The position numbers and the translations under genes were made by a program. A model generated the notes under the pieces. It was not told where the DNA came from and did no database searches. It saw only the letters and a program-made list of their open reading frames with translations. 47,464 nt of DNA from AA29 sp041481445 (GTDB lineage: Bacteria; Acidobacteriota; Vicinamibacteria; Fen-336): contig JBGPBV010000038.1 of NCBI GenBank assembly GCA_041481445.1, positions 1-47,464 on the forward strand. The letters are read 5' to 3'. Below, piece after piece: positions 15,761-24,538 of the stretch (its first letter is position 1; each line of letters starts with the position of its first letter).

Positions 15761-18700
15761 CCCTGCCCGACGTCCGGCCGGAGGAGACCCGGCTGGTCGC
15801 GCTGCTCTTCCTCCACTCGTTCCTGCTCGGCATCCCGCGCCTGCTCACGGCCACCGCGGCCATGGCGCTGTTCCTGTCCTACTTCGAGGCGCGCCGACTG
15901 CCCTACGTCTACATGGCGGCGGCGGTGGCCATCCCCCTCACCGGCTTCCTCCGCCTGCGGCTGGCCACGCGCCTGCCGTTCGCCCGCCTGCTGGCCGCGG
16001 ACCTCGCCTTCGTGCTGGTCGTCCTGCTCGCCCTGCGCGCGCTGTTGTCGACACGCTGGCCCGGATGGGTGGCCATGGTCCTCCCCGTCTGGTACGAGAT
16101 CGAGTGGGTCCTGCTGAGCCTCGAGTTCTGGGGGCTGGCCGGGCAGGTCGTGAACGTGCGCCAGGCCAAGCGCCTCTTCGGCGTGATCGGCGCGGGCGAG
16201 CTCGTCGCGGCCACCCTGGCCGGGCTGGCCGTCCCCGCCCTGGTCGACCGGGTGGGGACGGCGAACCTGCTGCTCGTGTCCGCGGGCGCGGTGGCCCTGT
16301 GCCTGGTGATGCTCGGCGTCATCTGCCGCGCCTTCCCGACGATGGGGGCGGAGGCGACCCCGTCGCCCGAGCGCGCCGCGGCCGGGCGACGGCGCTACGC
16401 CGAGCTGCTCCACAGCCGCTACCTGCTGCTCGTGTTCGCCCTCGTCGCCCTGTCCTACCTCGGCTACTACGTGCTCGACAACGCGTTCTACAACGTCGCG
16501 CACGCCCACGCGCACGACGAGGCGGACCTCGCGTCGCTCCTGGGCGTGTTCTGGGCCATCTCCGCCCTCATCACGCTCGGCTTCCGCACGATCCTCTCCA
16601 GCCGGGTCCTCTCCCGCTACGGCCTGGTGGGCGGGCTCCTGGCCCTGCCCGCCGCGGTGGGGGCGGGCGTCGCCTTCGTCAGCGCCTCCGCCCTGGCGGG
16701 GGCGGGCGCCGGCCTCTTGTTCTGGCTGATGACCCTCACCAAGCTCGCCGACCAGTCCCTGCGCGATTCGCTCGACCGCAGCGCCGTCCTCGTCCTGTAC
16801 CAGCCGCTGCCGGCCGCGCAGCGCGTGCGCGCGCAGACGGCCGTGGAGGGGATCGTGGGACCGCTGGCGGGAGGCGTGTCCGGGGTGGTCCTCCTGGTCC
16901 TCATCCAGGTCCTGCGCTTCCAGGTGGTGCAGCTCTCCTGGCTCCTCGTGGTGATCGTGGCCGCCTGGATCGCGGTGGCGATCTGGCTGCGCCGGGAGTA
17001 CAGCCAGACCCTGAGCGGCGCCCTGGCCAGCCGCCGCCTGGGGATGGGATCGCTCGCGCTGGCCGACGCCTCCAGCCGCGCCGTCCTGCTCGAGGGCCTG
17101 CGCAGCCCGCGGGCGCCGGAGGTCCTGTACTGCCTGGAGGCGCTGGCCAGCGTGGAGCACCCCGCCTACGCGCAGTCGCTGCCGCCGCTCCTGGGCCATC
17201 CCGCGCCCGAGGTCCGCCGCGAGGCGCTGCTGCGCATCGAGACGCTTCGGCGGGCGGAGGCGGCGGACGACGTGCGCGGCCGGGTGGAGAAGGAGACGGT
17301 CCCCGAGCTGCGCGGCCTCGCCCTTCGCGTCCTGGCCGCGGTGGGAGGCGCCGAGGACGTCGGGCCCCTGCGGATGCGCCTCGACGACCGCGTGGACGCC
17401 GTGCGCATGGGGGCGACGGCCGGGCTGCTGCGCCTGGGCAGTGGATCCGGAGAGGCCCGCGCGCGCATGGCCGCCGACTCCATCGCCGCCGATCCCGCAC
17501 GCCGGCTCTTCGCCGCCCGCGCGATCGGGGAGGCGGGAGTGCCGGGCCTGGCGGAGCCGCTCAGGCGATTGCTGCGGGACCACGAGCCGGCGGTACGCTC
17601 GGCCGCCCTCCTCTCCGCCGGGCGCGTGGACGAGCCCGACGTGTGGCCGCTCGTCGTGGAGGCGCTCGACGACGCGCGCGTGCGCTCGGCGGCCGCCTCC
17701 ACGCTCCTGGCCGCCGGTCCGCGGGCCGCGGAGGCGTTGATCGCCGCTCACGACGCGTGCGGTGCGTCGGACGGCGGCGACCCCGCCGCGGGCCGGCCGC
17801 GCCGCCGGCGCCTGCTGCGCCTGCTGGGCCGGACGGGCGGCGAGCGCGCGGCGGCCACCCTCTGGCGCGCGGCCTCGAGTGGCCCGGCGGACATCCGGGA
17901 CGTCGCCCTGCCCGCGCTGGCGCTGAGGCCGCGCCCGCCGGGGGTCGCCCCGGAAGCCATCCGCGAGCGGATCCGCGCGGAAGCGACGGAGGCGGTGTCG
18001 ATCCTGGCCGTCGTCGACGACCTCGGACGCGAGCCCATGGTCGAGATCCTGCGCCAGGCCCTCGAGCACGAGCTGGCCCGCGCCCGGGAGCGGATCCTGT
18101 GGCTCCTGTCCCTCCTGTACTCGCCGGAGGCCGTCCTCCGCGCCCGCGCGCACCTGTCGAGCCGGTCCGCGGAGAAGCGAGCGCAGGCGGTGGAGCTGAT
18201 CGACAGCCTGGCCGAGCCCGCGATCGCGGAGATCGTGATCCCCCTGGTGGAGGACGTGCCGGACGAGGTGCGGCGAGCGCGCCTGGCCGTCCTCCGGCTG
18301 GAGAGACGGCGGCCGTGGAGCGATCAGGTCGCGCGCCTGGTCGTGGGCGGCGGCGGGCTGGGGCCGTGGACGCGGGCCTGCGCCCTGTGGGTGGCGGGGG
18401 AGGGACGGCGCGAGGACCTGGAAGGAGCGATCCGCCAGGCGAGCGGAGATCGCGAGCGGCTGGTGCGGGAGGCGGCGGAGGAGGCCCTGCGCCGCCTGCG
18501 CGGAGCACCGCGCGAGGCGGGAGGAGGTGGAGAGGTGCTGTCGACCATCGAGAAGGTGGTGGTGCTCAAGGGCGTCAGCCTGTTCTCGGAGACGCCGGAC
18601 GAAGTGCTGGCCGACGTGGCCGCCCTCCTCGAGGAGGTCGAGGTGGACGGCGGCGAGGTCGTCTTCCGCAAGGGCGACGTGGGGTCCGCGCTCTACGTCG

Positions 18701-18987
18701 TGGTGGAGGGACGGGTCCGGGTCACGAGCCAGGACCGCATTCTCGTCGAGCTCGGGCCGCGCGACATCTTCGGGGAGATGGCCGCCCTCGACACGGAGCC
18801 GCGCTCCGCCACCGTCACCGCCCTCGAGCCGACCTCGATGTTCCGCCTCGAGCAGGAGGCCCTCTACGAGCTGATGGCGGACCGCATCGAGGTCGTGCGC
18901 GGCGTCATCCGGATCCTCTGCAGCCGGCTGCGCACGGTGACGGACCGGGAGACGACGGGGTGGGGGAAGGTGATCGAGCCGTCGTAG
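15724..18987 (+). CDS. Npt1/Npt2-type nucleotide carrier-like membrane protein with HEAT repeats and cyclic-nucleotide-binding domain
   Basis: A 1087-residue multidomain protein. Residues about 20-430 form a multi-pass transporter related to ATP/ADP carriers of the Npt family (RLLTATAAMALFLSYF, GELVAATLAGLAVPALVDRV, TLTKLADQSLRDSLDRS). Residues about 430-930 are HEAT-like helical repeats (PEVRREALLRIETL, PAVRSAALLSAGRV and others). The last 150 residues are a cyclic-nucleotide-binding domain: SLFSETPDEVLADVAALLEE, YVVVEGRVRV, and the phosphate-binding cassette FGEMAALDTEPRSATVTA. This architecture suggests ligand-gated transport or a membrane scaffold; whether it carries nucleotides is unknown. 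ATG 15724 overlaps the SET gene by 37 bases; a CTG at 15793 after GGAGGAG is an alternative start. Confidence 0.85.
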   Translation: MPGPDRPLSPGVALPDVRPEETRLVALLFLHSFLLGIPRLLTATAAMALFLSYFEARRLPYVYMAAAVAIPLTGFLRLRLATRLPFARLLAADLAFVLVVLLALRALLSTRWPGWVAMVLPVWYEIEWVLLSLEFWGLAGQVVNVRQAKRLFGVIGAGELVAATLAGLAVPALVDRVGTANLLLVSAGAVALCLVMLGVICRAFPTMGAEATPSPERAAAGRRRYAELLHSRYLLLVFALVALSYLGYYVLDNAFYNVAHAHAHDEADLASLLGVFWAISALITLGFRTILSSRVLSRYGLVGGLLALPAAVGAGVAFVSASALAGAGAGLLFWLMTLTKLADQSLRDSLDRSAVLVLYQPLPAAQRVRAQTAVEGIVGPLAGGVSGVVLLVLIQVLRFQVVQLSWLLVVIVAAWIAVAIWLRREYSQTLSGALASRRLGMGSLALADASSRAVLLEGLRSPRAPEVLYCLEALASVEHPAYAQSLPPLLGHPAPEVRREALLRIETLRRAEAADDVRGRVEKETVPELRGLALRVLAAVGGAEDVGPLRMRLDDRVDAVRMGATAGLLRLGSGSGEARARMAADSIAADPARRLFAARAIGEAGVPGLAEPLRRLLRDHEPAVRSAALLSAGRVDEPDVWPLVVEALDDARVRSAAASTLLAAGPRAAEALIAAHDACGASDGGDPAAGRPRRRRLLRLLGRTGGERAAATLWRAASSGPADIRDVALPALALRPRPPGVAPEAIRERIRAEATEAVSILAVVDDLGREPMVEILRQALEHELARARERILWLLSLLYSPEAVLRARAHLSSRSAEKRAQAVELIDSLAEPAIAEIVIPLVEDVPDEVRRARLAVLRLERRRPWSDQVARLVVGGGGLGPWTRACALWVAGEGRREDLEGAIRQASGDRERLVREAAEEALRRLRGAPREAGGGGEVLSTIEKVVVLKGVSLFSETPDEVLADVAALLEEVEVDGGEVVFRKGDVGSALYVVVEGRVRVTSQDRILVELGPRDIFGEMAALDTEPRSATVTALEPTSMFRLEQEALYELMADRIEVVRGVIRILCSRLRTVTDRETTGWGKVIEPS

Positions 18988-19030
18988 CCGACCGCTGGCA
19001 CGCGGTCGAAGACAGGCGTAGGCTCGCGGC

Positions 19031-19645
19031 ATGGAGCCGTTCGAAGAGCGGATGCGCCGGGGTGGTGCCGGTGCGGTCGCGGAGGCCACGGGGTTCTTCA
19101 TGGGTCACGACCCGGTACACGAGGCGCTCCGGGCCGTGGCACGACGTCTCCAGGAGCAGGGTGTCGAGTACGCCGTCGCTGGCGGCATGGCCCTCGTCCT
19201 CCACGGCTACGACCGCACCACTGTCGACGTCGATATCCTCGTGACCGCCGAAGGACTCGAGACGGTCCACCGCACCCTGATCGGGCTCGCGTACCGGCCC
19301 GCGTTCGAGGGGAGCCGCAAGCAGATCCGCGACACCGAGCGCGGCGTTTGCGTGGAGTTCCTGGTGAGCGGCGAGTTCCCGGGAGACGGACGGCCGAAGC
19401 CGGTGGCGTTTCCCGATCCCGCCACCTGCTCCATCGAGGCGGGCGGCGTCCGCTATGTCGGCCTCAACACGCTCCTGGAACTGAAGCTGGCTTCGGGGCT
19501 GACCAGCCCCGGGCGTCTCAAGGACCTTGCCGACGTGCAAGAGCTCATCCGCGCACGAGACCTGCCGCTCGAACGGCGCGACGACCTCCACCCGTACGTG
19601 CGGGACAAGTACACGGAGCTCTGGCAGGCGCTGCGGTCGGAATAG
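19031..19645 (+). CDS. Nucleotidyltransferase-fold protein (AbiEii/MNT-like)
   Basis: 204-residue protein with the minimal nucleotidyltransferase signature: VAGGMALVLHGYDRTTVDVD, in which GG and the DVD pair mark the catalytic core, followed by KLASGLTSPGRLKDLADVQ, typical of AbiEii-like toxins and related proteins. Such enzymes can modify tRNA or partner proteins; here no partner gene sits next to it. The start at 19031 is supported by TAGGCT six bases upstream (leaderless pattern); ATG 19100 is the alternative. It is the first gene of a stretch (19031-21934) full of toxin-antitoxin-like genes. Confidence 0.75.
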   Translation: MEPFEERMRRGGAGAVAEATGFFMGHDPVHEALRAVARRLQEQGVEYAVAGGMALVLHGYDRTTVDVDILVTAEGLETVHRTLIGLAYRPAFEGSRKQIRDTERGVCVEFLVSGEFPGDGRPKPVAFPDPATCSIEAGGVRYVGLNTLLELKLASGLTSPGRLKDLADVQELIRARDLPLERRDDLHPYVRDKYTELWQALRSE

Positions 19646-19745
19646 GGCCGGCGGGTCTCGTCTCGTCCACACGCATCGGCGAGTCGTTCTGGAACGAGTA
19701 CTTTCGTAACGGCCCTTGACGGTCGCCGGGAGGGCGCGCGGAGCA

Positions 19746-19865
19746 GGCGAAGGCGCTCGGCGGGAGTGGCTTCGAGCAACCAGAGAGTCTGCCAGATGTT
19801 GTCGAAGGACGACCGGGGGTTGCGCGCCTGGATCCTTCGGGCCTCGGACAGGAGGGCGGCGGCCC
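19746..19865. repeat. Direct repeat copy A (fragment of HTH gene)
   Basis: 120 bases that match 21557-21676 in the same orientation at about 111 positions by eye. Copy B lies inside an intact HTH gene, so copy A is the displaced fragment that interrupts the broken nucleotidyltransferase. Confidence 0.85.
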
Positions 19866-20034
19866 CGCGCTCCCAGAGACGGCTGTCGTGGAACAGGTCG
19901 ATGTCCCGCGAGATGCGCGCCGTACCCAGCAGCTCGGTGAGCGCCACCCCGCCCGCGACGTAGCTCTCGCCGCCCGCCATGCGGTTGGCGGCTATGAGAC
20001 GGCAGATGCTGCGCTGGAGTTCCGTGAGAGCCAT
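19746..20034 (-). pseudogene. Broken nucleotidyltransferase fused to a fragment of an HTH regulator gene
   Basis: The start (ATG 20034) and about 55 codons are a good AbiEii-like N-terminus: ICRLIAANRMAGGESYVAGG, VALTELLG and SRDIDLFHD. After LFHD the frame jumps into a segment (LLSEARRIQARNPRSSFDN and IWQTLWLLEATPAERLR) that is the C-terminal part of the HTH gene at 21516-21890. The open frame then runs on without family resemblance to 19453, deep under the gene on the other strand. The body of the enzyme, some 200 residues in relatives as I recall them, is missing. It overlaps its small upstream partner (19992-20222) by 43 bases. Confidence 0.7.
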
Positions 20035-20222
20035 TGCCGTATCGCGGCCGCGCGGCGATAGGCCTCGCGGTCGCCATGTTGCTCGATGTGACGCAGCACG
20101 AGGAGGCGCTCCGAATCTGTCGCGGGGTAGTAGTCGGGGCGGAGGAACCACAGGCACCGGGCGCGGTAGGCGTTGACCAGTTGTTCCACGGCGGCGGCAG
20201 CCTCGGAGGCCGTGCGGATCAC
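19992..20222 (-). CDS. Small conserved-type protein, partner of the broken nucleotidyltransferase
   Basis: About 76 residues beginning VIRTASEAAAAVEQLVNAY, with CLWFLRPDYYPATDSERLL and a C-terminal RQWLSRNSSAASAVS. I recall similar short proteins encoded directly before AbiEii-like nucleotidyltransferases, overlapping them as here, so it is probably the antitoxin-like or accessory member of that pair. The start is GTG 20222, six bases after TACAAT (leaderless pattern); GTG 20246 is an upstream alternative. With its partner broken, this gene may be an orphan. Confidence 0.6.
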   Translation of the reverse strand: MIRTASEAAAAVEQLVNAYRARCLWFLRPDYYPATDSERLLVLRHIEQHGDREAYRRAAAIRQWLSRNSSAASAVS

Positions 20223-20228
20223 GACCTC

Positions 20229-20234
20229 ATTGTA
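20229..20234 (-). promoter_or_regulatory. -10 element for the 20222 gene
   Basis: TACAAT on the minus strand, six bases before GTG 20222; no Shine-Dalgarno is present, as for a leaderless transcript. Confidence 0.4.
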
Positions 20235-20294
20235 CGGCCAGGGCACGGCGGGTCAGCTTCCGCCGACGCCGGGCAGGAACACGACGGGCCATAT

Positions 20295-20326
20295 ACCCAT
20301 ATGACATGATATAGTTACCCATATGA
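20295..20326 (+). promoter_or_regulatory. vapBC promoter/operator with repeated palindromic half-sites
   Basis: ACCCATATGA occurs at 20295-20304 and again at 20317-20326, exactly 22 bases (two helical turns) apart; each contains the palindrome CATATG. The second copy covers the vapB start codon. A -10-like TATAGT (20310-20315) lies between them, seven bases before the ATG. This layout fits autorepression by an antitoxin dimer pair, known for VapB proteins. Confidence 0.6.
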
Positions 20327-20565
20327 AGACGACCATCGAGATCGCGGACTCGTTGCTGGAGCGGGCGCGTTCGGTGGCGGCCCGCGACAAGACGACCGTG
20401 CGCGCCCTGGTCGAGTCCGGCCTGCGCCGGGAGATCGAGGAGCGGCGCCGGCGGGCGGAATTCCGTCTCCGCGACGCCTCGTTCGACGGAAGCGGGCTTC
20501 AGCCGGGCGTCCCCGGGGACTGGAACGGCCTCCGCGACCTCTCGTACGAGGGGCGGGGGACGTGA
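20323..20565 (+). CDS. vapB: VapB-type antitoxin
   Basis: 80-residue protein. The N-terminus MKTTIEIADSLLERARSVAA is the ribbon-helix-helix-like DNA-binding segment of VapB-type antitoxins, followed by KTTVRALVESGLRREIEERR. The C-terminal part (VPGDWNGLRDLSYEGRGT) would wrap around and inhibit the toxin. No ribosome site precedes the ATG, and the -10-like TATAGT is only seven bases away, so the transcript may be leaderless. Its TGA overlaps the toxin GTG (GTGA). Confidence 0.85.
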   Translation: MKTTIEIADSLLERARSVAARDKTTVRALVESGLRREIEERRRRAEFRLRDASFDGSGLQPGVPGDWNGLRDLSYEGRGT

Positions 20566-20996
20566 TCGCCGTCGACACGAACATCCTCGTCCACGCGCAT
20601 CGGCGCGACTCGTCGTGGCACCGGAGCGCGCGGGCCTGCGTGAAGGACGTGGCGGAGGGGGCGGAGCGCTGGGCCCTGCCCTGGCCCTGCCTCCACGAGT
20701 TCCTCGCGATCGTGACCCACCCCAGGATCTGGTCACCCCCGACACCGCCGTCCGCCGCGCTCGATCAGGTCGAGGCCTGGCTGGAGTCGCCCACCCTGGT
20801 GCTCCTTCACGAAGGCGATCGCTACTGGTCGCACCTCGAGGTGCTCGTCGAGGCGGGGCGCATCGACGGACCACGAGTGCATGACGCGCGGGTGGCCGCC
20901 CTCTGTCGCGAGCACGGCGTGCGCGAGCTGTGGACCGCGGACCGCGACTTCAGCCGGTTCAAGGAGCTTCGGACGCGCAACCCGCTCGTCGGGTGA
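20562..20996 (+). CDS. vapC: VapC-type PIN domain ribonuclease toxin
   Basis: 144-residue PIN-domain protein; VapC toxins cleave tRNA or rRNA with Mg2+ held by acidic residues. These are visible: Asp5 in AVDTNILVHA, Glu46 in LHEFLAI, Asp108 in HDARVAAL and Asp127 in WTADRDF. Length is normal and the frame intact. The GTG start overlaps the antitoxin stop, so the two are translated together and should be co-repressed at the operator before vapB. Confidence 0.88.
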   Translation: MIAVDTNILVHAHRRDSSWHRSARACVKDVAEGAERWALPWPCLHEFLAIVTHPRIWSPPTPPSAALDQVEAWLESPTLVLLHEGDRYWSHLEVLVEAGRIDGPRVHDARVAALCREHGVRELWTADRDFSRFKELRTRNPLVG

Positions 20997-21031
20997 CGCG
21001 ACCCTATCTGGCCACGGTCTCCGCCCCCGCC

Positions 21032-21544
21032 TCAGCGGCGGGCACGGCGTCGGCGTAGGGACCGGCCTTTCCCCGCGGAGCGCTTCCTGCTCTCCAGGAC
21101 GCGCAAGGCGTCCTCGAGGGCGGGCAGGATCGCCCGATCCTTCGGTCGGCCGGCGGCCTTCTTGCTCGCGATGATCCGCGAGAGCGGAAGCACGAGCACT
21201 TCGATCGCTCCGATCGGAATGGGCACGGCGCGCCGGGCCTCCTGGGCGAACGAGCCGAGGCCGTGCATGTTCACGACGATGTCGAAGAGACCGGCGTCGC
21301 CTCCAGCCAGGAGAGGCGGGTTGAGCGGGCCGGGGGGAACGTAGGTCGCCCCGACCCTGCGCAACGCGCGCCGTAGCGCAGGGTCCGAAAGGTCGCGGAA
21401 CCACAGATCGACGTCCTGGGTGACCGCGGGTGCCCCCTGCAGCGCCGCCGCGGCCAGGCCGACCACCAGGAACTCGACGCCTTCCTCCACCAGGGCCTGG
21501 AGGAACCGCGCCTCCTTATCGGTGAAGAGTGGAGGGTCGGCCAC
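21032..21544 (-). CDS. Nucleotidyltransferase-fold protein, partner of the HTH regulator
   Basis: 170 residues. EFLVVGLAAAALQGAPAVTQ followed by DVDLWFRD is the nucleotidyltransferase substrate-binding/catalytic motif, though the usual GG is replaced by GLAAAA, which may affect activity. LPLSRIIASKKAAGRPKD near the C-terminus is typical of small toxin-like members. The C-terminus is a run of Lys and Arg. The GTG start at 21544 lies inside the preceding HTH gene (29-base overlap), marking a coupled regulator/effector pair. Confidence 0.7.
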   Translation of the reverse strand: MADPPLFTDKEARFLQALVEEGVEFLVVGLAAAALQGAPAVTQDVDLWFRDLSDPALRRALRRVGATYVPPGPLNPPLLAGGDAGLFDIVVNMHGLGSFAQEARRAVPIPIGAIEVLVLPLSRIIASKKAAGRPKDRAILPALEDALRVLESRKRSAGKGRSLRRRRARR

Positions 21545-21890
21545 GGATCAGGCTCCGGCGAAGGCGCTCGACGGGAGCGGCTTCGAGCAGCCAGAGAGTG
21601 TGCCAGATGTTGTCGAAGGAGGACTGTGGGTTGTGCGCCTGGATCCTTCGGGCCTCGGACAGGAGGACGGCGGCCCGCGCCTCGGGAGAGGGCGGCGTGT
21701 CGTCGAGCAGGGCGGCGCTGGGAACGCCGAGGGCGGCGCCGAGCGCCTCGACGCTCCGCGGCACCACGGTGGGACGCCGGGCAAGGTGATAGAAGGCGTT
21801 GCGGCTGACGCCGGCCCGCCGGAGGGCCTCGGTCAGGGTGAACCCACGCTCGCGGGCGAGCGTGCCGACCTTCCCCCGGGCGAGCTTCAT
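21516..21890 (-). CDS. XRE-like helix-turn-helix regulator of the adjacent nucleotidyltransferase
   Basis: About 124 residues from ATG 21890. An N-terminal helix-turn-helix, GFTLTEALRRAGVSRNAFYH, is followed by a short dimerisation-like segment and a C-terminal block, LLSEARRIQAHNPQSSFDN, that is duplicated at 19746-19865. The gene starts just inside a palindrome and overlaps the nucleotidyltransferase gene. By analogy with such pairs it is probably the antitoxin and autorepressor. The first frame start (21929) lies within the operator and is less likely. Confidence 0.72.
   Translation of the reverse strand: MKLARGKVGTLARERGFTLTEALRRAGVSRNAFYHLARRPTVVPRSVEALGAALGVPSAALLDDTPPSPEARAAVLLSEARRIQAHNPQSSFDNIWHTLWLLEAAPVERLRRSLIRGRPSTLHR
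21557..21676. repeat. Direct repeat copy B (within HTH gene)
   Basis: Partner of 19746-19865. This copy is in frame as the C-terminal part of the intact HTH protein and is likely the source. Confidence 0.85.
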
Positions 21891-21898
21891 TCCAGAGT

Positions 21899-21934
21899 GT
21901 ACCATGGCATGGTACAAACACTGCGGCATGGTAC
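21899..21934 (-). promoter_or_regulatory. Operator of the HTH/nucleotidyltransferase pair
   Basis: A perfect 17-base palindrome GTACCATGgCATGGTAC (21899-21915) followed by a third half-site CATGGTAC (21927-21934), 19 bases from its neighbour. On the minus strand a -10-like TACACT overlaps the left half-site, five bases before ATG 21890. Binding of the HTH protein here would block its own promoter. Confidence 0.6.
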
Positions 21935-21972
21935 GGACAGTGCCTGGCTCGCCACCACGTCCGGACGCGGCC

Positions 21973-23451
<1,479 letters not shown>

Positions 23452-23578
23452 CCAGCGCCATTTCGGCCGGGGCGGGGGCTCCGCCGCCGGGCGGGGAAGG
23501 TATGGGCGGGGCTGGAGCGCTGCGCTCAATGGCGGGCGTGCGAAGGATAGCCCCAATGAGCGCGGCTGTCGACGCGAA

Positions 23579-24538
23579 ATGCGTTATCCTGCGTTGCTCC
23601 TGATGCCCGGGCCGCGACGAGTCACCCCCGCCGCCGCGCGCCGCGCGCTCGCGCTGGCCGCCCTCCTGGGCGCCTCCCCCGGGTGGCTCGACGCGGCCCC
23701 CGGCCCGGTCATCGTGCGCATGGGCGGGCGGGAGGCCTCGAGCGCGCTCGCGAGCGCGCTCGGCGAGAAGCTCCCCGCCGCGCGGGTGGTGGAGCTGACC
23801 GGAGACCTGCCCGCCGACACCGCCCGCATCTCGCGCGAGACCAAGGGCGTCCCCGTGCTGTTCGCGATCGGGCCGGACGCCACGGAGGCGGCGGGGGAGG
23901 CGCGCGGGCCGGCGGTGGTCGCGCTCGGCGTGGCCAACCCGGCCCAGGTGAAGACGCCCGGCATCTACGTCTCGATGTACCCGAACCTCGACCGCGTCTT
24001 CGACTACGTGAAGAACTCGCTGAAGGTGGCCAAGGTCGGCCTCGTCTTCTCGCCGGCCAAGAACCGCGAGATCGGCCTCCAGTTCCTCAAGGCGGGCTCG
24101 GCGCAGGGCGTCACCGTGGTGCCCGTCACCATCGGCTCCTCCGGAGACCTCGTGCGCGAGATCAAGGGCGCGCTCCCGAACGTGGAGGCGCTGCTCCTGG
24201 CCGTGGACCCCGTGGTGTTCGACCAGTCGAGCCTGGAGTTCATCGTCCAGGAGGCGCGCAGCGCGAACAAGCCCACCGTGGGCTTCCTGGAGGGCCTGGC
24301 CCGCCTGGGAGTGACGGTGAGCCTGGTGGCGCCGCCGGAGGAGGCGGCGGCGGCGGCCATCGCGGCCAGCGCGCAGCCCGTCCTCATCGGCAAGAAGAGG
24401 CTGGAAGTCGAGGGGATGGCGGTGGTGCTGTCCTCGAAGAGGACGGGGCAGCCGTCCCCTGAGCGAACGGGCGATTCGTCCTCTGAGAGAAGGACCGATT
24501 CGGACGTGTTGAGTAGGGAAGGGCGGCATGCGCACTAG
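23579..24538 (+). CDS. Periplasmic substrate-binding protein (ABC_sub_bind/DUF534-like)
   Basis: About 319 residues, with a signal peptide (ALALAALLGASPGWLDA). The body resembles the TrpX/DUF534 family of binding proteins: GVPVLFAIGPDATEAA, VKTPGIYVSMYPNLDRVFDY, KVGLVFSPAKNREIGLQFLK and ALLLAVDPVVFDQSS. No ABC permease or ATPase gene is nearby; instead it overlaps a TonB receptor gene by 11 bases and faces a histidine kinase, so it may act as a sensing partner. ATG 23603 is an alternative start. The C-terminus carries three octapeptide repeats. Confidence 0.82.
   Translation: MRYPALLLMPGPRRVTPAAARRALALAALLGASPGWLDAAPGPVIVRMGGREASSALASALGEKLPAARVVELTGDLPADTARISRETKGVPVLFAIGPDATEAAGEARGPAVVALGVANPAQVKTPGIYVSMYPNLDRVFDYVKNSLKVAKVGLVFSPAKNREIGLQFLKAGSAQGVTVVPVTIGSSGDLVREIKGALPNVEALLLAVDPVVFDQSSLEFIVQEARSANKPTVGFLEGLARLGVTVSLVAPPEEAAAAAIAASAQPVLIGKKRLEVEGMAVVLSSKRTGQPSPERTGDSSSERRTDSDVLSREGRHAH
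24431..24502 (+). repeat. Three tandem 24-base repeats encoding octapeptides
   Basis: 24431-24454, 24455-24478 and 24479-24502 encode SSKRTGQP, SPERTGDS and SSERRTDS in frame. Units 2 and 3 share about 19 of 24 bases; unit 1 is more diverged. They lie at the end of the binding protein, just before the TonB receptor start. Confidence 0.7.

Noticed and set aside
15745..19101. Very long antisense frame (over 1100 codons) opposite the carrier/HEAT gene
   Set aside because: Same GC-driven artefact; its product has no recognisable family and would overlap three well-supported genes.
18905..20077. Minus-strand frame of 390 codons across the nucleotidyltransferase region
   Set aside because: It crosses several better-supported features on both strands and its translation shows no conserved block.
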